A stretch of DNA of 64,000 nt from Viscum album (lineage: Eukaryota > Streptophyta > Magnoliopsida > Santalales > Viscaceae): positions 1,980,524,576-1,980,588,575 of the forward strand of contig OY728136.1 of NCBI GenBank assembly GCA_963277665.1, read 5' to 3'. The translations under genes and the position numbers were made by a program. Below the pieces are notes generated by a model. The model did not search any database and was not told the DNA's origin. It saw nothing but the letters and a program-made list of their open reading frames with translations. Positions 61,171 to 64,000 of the stretch are shown in pieces (position 1 is the first letter of the stretch; every line of letters starts with the position of its first letter).

Positions 61171-61240
61171 AAGTTTAGATACTTCTTCCTCATCACATCC
61201 TTAGGTTACCACATAGCTTCCTCAAATTTATTATATCTCC
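61171..61240 (-). pseudogene. Chromodomain tail, element C
   Basis: The minus strand reads RRYNKFEEAMW*PKDVMRKK then YLNF, following NK.EEATWEPEDVMRKKYP.LF. The tryptophan is kept and the glutamate after it is a stop. It ends about 55 bp before the LTR. Confidence 0.75.
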
Positions 61241-62679
61241 TAAAAACATTGTTTAAGTGAGTGTTCTTATCACATTTCACATTATCGGTTAAAAATATAA
61301 TCTCTTCTATTTTTTCCTCTCAAGAGAGATCATTATCCAGGGATATGACATCAATGATCAGTACATTTGAAGGATCAAAATATGTACATCCTCATGAGAG
61401 TTACATGGAATACATCGTGATCTTGAAAGTGATTCAGTGCAAGAACCAAGCAATAAGATCCCATCCTAAAATGATGAATAATTTTGAAGGTACTAAAATA
61501 TCTAGGGACTATATTACATTGATTCTAAATATCATTAAATTTTTTCAAGGTTATTTTCATTGTAATACCTTATCATTAACATAGAACTCTACATATCATA
61601 GATGGATGTCAACAAAACCATTTTATCAATTCTGAAAAGCTTTGATGTGATACTGAACTGATCTGACCTTCACTATAATTTTCTTTTATATCTCGTGTAT
61701 TACTATATTTCTTTCTCCAACCTTATCACATTACATTATATTTCATCACTTCCTTCTATATATAGCTTTATAATGATCCATCTCAATACTCATATGAAAG
61801 ATATTATTATAAGAATACTTGACCATAGTAAGTTGTTGATCCCAACTGCCACTGCAATTATTTATACATTATATCAATATATCATCTATGGATTTAATGT
61901 TATTATCAGAATAAATATCCATCTTATGATGAAATGTAGTATTAATACTAAATATTGTATTCAATTAATACTAAATAATTATATAGAACAGTGAGGTAAT
62001 CCTCAGATCCCAATCATATACAATAGAATGTTGTAATAAATTAAATATTAACACTTATGAATTTATATATTTTAAATATTATCAAGGAAAAAAATTATCT
62101 GATCGAAATAATAGTTTCTGAATTCAGTATGTGATCGACTACCTCCTAAATATAATTGTTCGCTTTAAATTTTTTTCAATGTTTTATGATGACATCCCTT
62201 TTAACATTTTCCAATTTCAATTATAGTATGGATAACGGTTTTAATATCCCTATAAAAATATTTCACTTTAAAGTAACTGGCTAGCACACCAGGAATAGTG
62301 ATACAAACTCAATAATAACCCTTATAATGTTATCCAACTAAAAATAACCCGTCATATATCAATACATATTCATACTTCCAAGAAGGATAGAAAATGATAA
62401 ATTATAATCTTTATATGATAGATCCTTCAATTATTGTACTCTTGGGAAACATACATTACTAACCAAGCTTTTTTTTCCATCACCACCATGGCAATTATCA
62501 TGAAAATTTATCACCTTTTTTTAGTTAAACATCATTCGGTTTCACCTCTTTAATCCTCAAATGAATGGATGGTTGAACATTCATCTATGAAATATATGAT
62601 ATTTTTACATTCACAATGATCTCATGATCTAAATTCTATAAATCTATACATATTGGATCTCTTTCAATCCTCTTTATAG

Positions 62680-62741
62680 AAATAATATTATTGTCTTTCT
62701 GACTCAGAGCATTAACCACTTTATTTTTCCCTATAGTGGGG
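62680..62741 (-). pseudogene. End of RNase H, element C
   Basis: The minus strand reads PTIGKNKVVNALSQKDNN, matching HPGKANVVADALSRK that closes the Ty3/gypsy RNase H region. The AD pair has become N. Confidence 0.7.
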
Positions 62742-63559
62742 GTGTATGGAATAATCATAATCATTAATCAATTAAAACCATATAATTTGGATCATATTAA
62801 ACTTTTTTTTATAAATATATACTAACTAATTGTATGATATGAATATATATATAATGTATTTCACATAAAATATATTTCTTATATATTTTCAAGGTAAAAC
62901 ATTTACCATTTCTAGCTCTAAATATTGAATCAAGAAATTTTCTGATGAATTTTTCATTGATCTGGGGAAAAATCAATCAAAATTCCATTATTCATGATGA
63001 ATCATCCCAAATAATATTGAATTATTCACTATATATAACAAACCCTTATCCACTATATAATGTGAGCACAACTATGCTCTCCAATAATATTTTTAGCTCC
63101 TTGAAAATTTTCCTCACATTTATCAATCCACATGTACATGGATACATTCCACAGTAACAAGGGTATTGGATTAGATATCAATGAGAATATTTTTAATAAT
63201 TATTTTTATTATAAAACCAACCTAATAAAAAAAATAACTATCAACGTAGATTATTTAGTCTATTTCTCATTGACATCAATCATAGTAGGATCTACCAATA
63301 TACCCTCTCTTAAGATTATATGATCGTTGAATGAAATATTGTGTAACCAAAATTCACCCATTATGAATTTGGCATATATTATCTACTTCCTCATTGAATT
63401 AATCAAAATATTGAAATAATCTTCATACTCTTCTATGCATATGAAATATATTGGAATTTCATCAATTCAGGCTATGACAAACTAATTGTCATAATTTCTG
63501 AAGTCTCTATTTATTAGATCCACAAATATAATAAGTCCATTAGTATCTCAAAATAGAAT

Positions 63560-63870
63560 CAAAAAAATCCTAATAATAATACCTCATATAGAAGGATTTA
63601 TTATGTATATTCTCATTCTTGTTAATAAATAGAGGATATCTATAATTAAGGTCAATCATTGAAATGTATTGATCTCTAAAAAATTGATCAAATAAGTCAT
63701 CAATATAGTGTATATGATATGTGTTATTGAATGTGATATTGTTATGTTCTTGATTATAAATGAAAATAATCCTTAATCCATAATTATTATTAACAAAAAA
63801 TAGCTACACCCCTTGTTGAAGCACTCGAGTATATAAATCCATTATCATTATTCTCCTATCATATCTTATT
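63560..63870 (-). pseudogene. Reverse transcriptase N-terminal half, element C
   Basis: The minus strand reads GFIYSSASTRGVAIFC, three stops, LWIKDYFHL, and then HIHYIDDLFDQFFRDQYISM followed by IDLNYRY. These correspond to GFIRPS.SPWGAPVLFVKKKDG, MRLCIDYRQL, LP.IDDLFDQL.GA.VFS and KIDLRSGYHQ. The order and spacing are those of Ty3/gypsy RT. Confidence 0.85.
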
Positions 63871-64000
63871 TAATTCTTGAAAAATTTTCAAGACCAATAT
63901 ATATAGAGACATTAAAATATGGGTAGAACTAAGAATTGGTTATATTCAAAACACAAATATTTTATTTAAGAATTAAATTATCATATTCTTGAACAATATT

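Larger units (their letters stand above)
61117..64000 (-). mobile_element. Internal pol region of element C (continues past the window)
   Basis: Minus-strand chromovirus pol in the expected order, from the right edge leftward: RT blocks (63870-63560), end of RNase H (62740-62680), integrase area, chromodomain (61240-61171), polypurine remnant, LTR. gag, protease and the 5' LTR would lie to the right of base 64000. All frames are broken. Confidence 0.8.

Noticed and set aside
61261..61584. The 107-codon plus frame in element C
   Set aside because: It lies antisense to the integrase/chromodomain region of C pol and is a shadow frame.

Overview
The window looks like intergenic heterochromatin from a plant nuclear genome, most likely an angiosperm with a large, transposon-rich genome. 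It is very AT-rich. I see no intact host gene, rRNA, true tRNA, CRISPR array or bacterial-type operon. Every coding relic I can identify is a retrotransposon fragment: Ty3/gypsy chromovirus gag-pol with a chromodomain tail and initiator-Met tRNA primer sites, plus LINE reverse transcriptase and RNase H. Most are riddled with stops. All assignments were made by reading the sequence; no database search was run.

Layout. 1-1013: unassigned. 1014-12060: old minus-strand chromovirus A (LTRs about 3.1 and 3.3 kb, internal pol relics with RT, integrase and chromodomain). 12061-19730: AT-rich, unassigned. 19735-22658: plus-strand integrase and chromodomain relic E with a probable 3' LTR. 22659-24241: plus-strand LTR H with a primer-site-like end. 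24258-29848: AT-rich, unassigned. 30315-about 39085: plus-strand chromovirus D with both LTRs and a recognisable protease-linker, RT, RNase H, integrase and chromodomain order. 39368-39745: LINE-type RNase H fragment. 40600-51224: element B, the youngest and best-preserved structure, on the minus strand, with two 4.2-kb LTRs about 3-4% different where I compared them, a perfect 5-bp target duplication (CACCT), primer site, polypurine tract, a short broken gag with three zinc knuckles, no pol, and a tRNA-like SINE candidate. 51230-54837: unassigned, possibly an old LTR. 54838-56570: 5'-truncated LINE with RT end, zf-RVT and RNase H. About 57705-64000: old minus-strand chromovirus C, with one LTR and pol reading out of the window.

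How they relate. A, B and C are on the same strand and share LTR segments, so they look like relatives of different age. B has long LTRs and no pol, so it resembles a non-autonomous large retrotransposon derivative that would depend on pol from a relative such as A or C.

The most interesting signal is inside the LTRs of this family. A hairpin module of about 65 nt, with a conserved GGAGACGGTAGTCC + GTACGTAC core and different but self-complementary arms, occurs three times per B LTR, twice in C and at least once in A. The last module lies about 336-340 bp downstream of the TATA box in A, B and C. It would therefore be in the transcribed leader. The palindromic loop resembles an RNA dimerisation or packaging element, which is inference.
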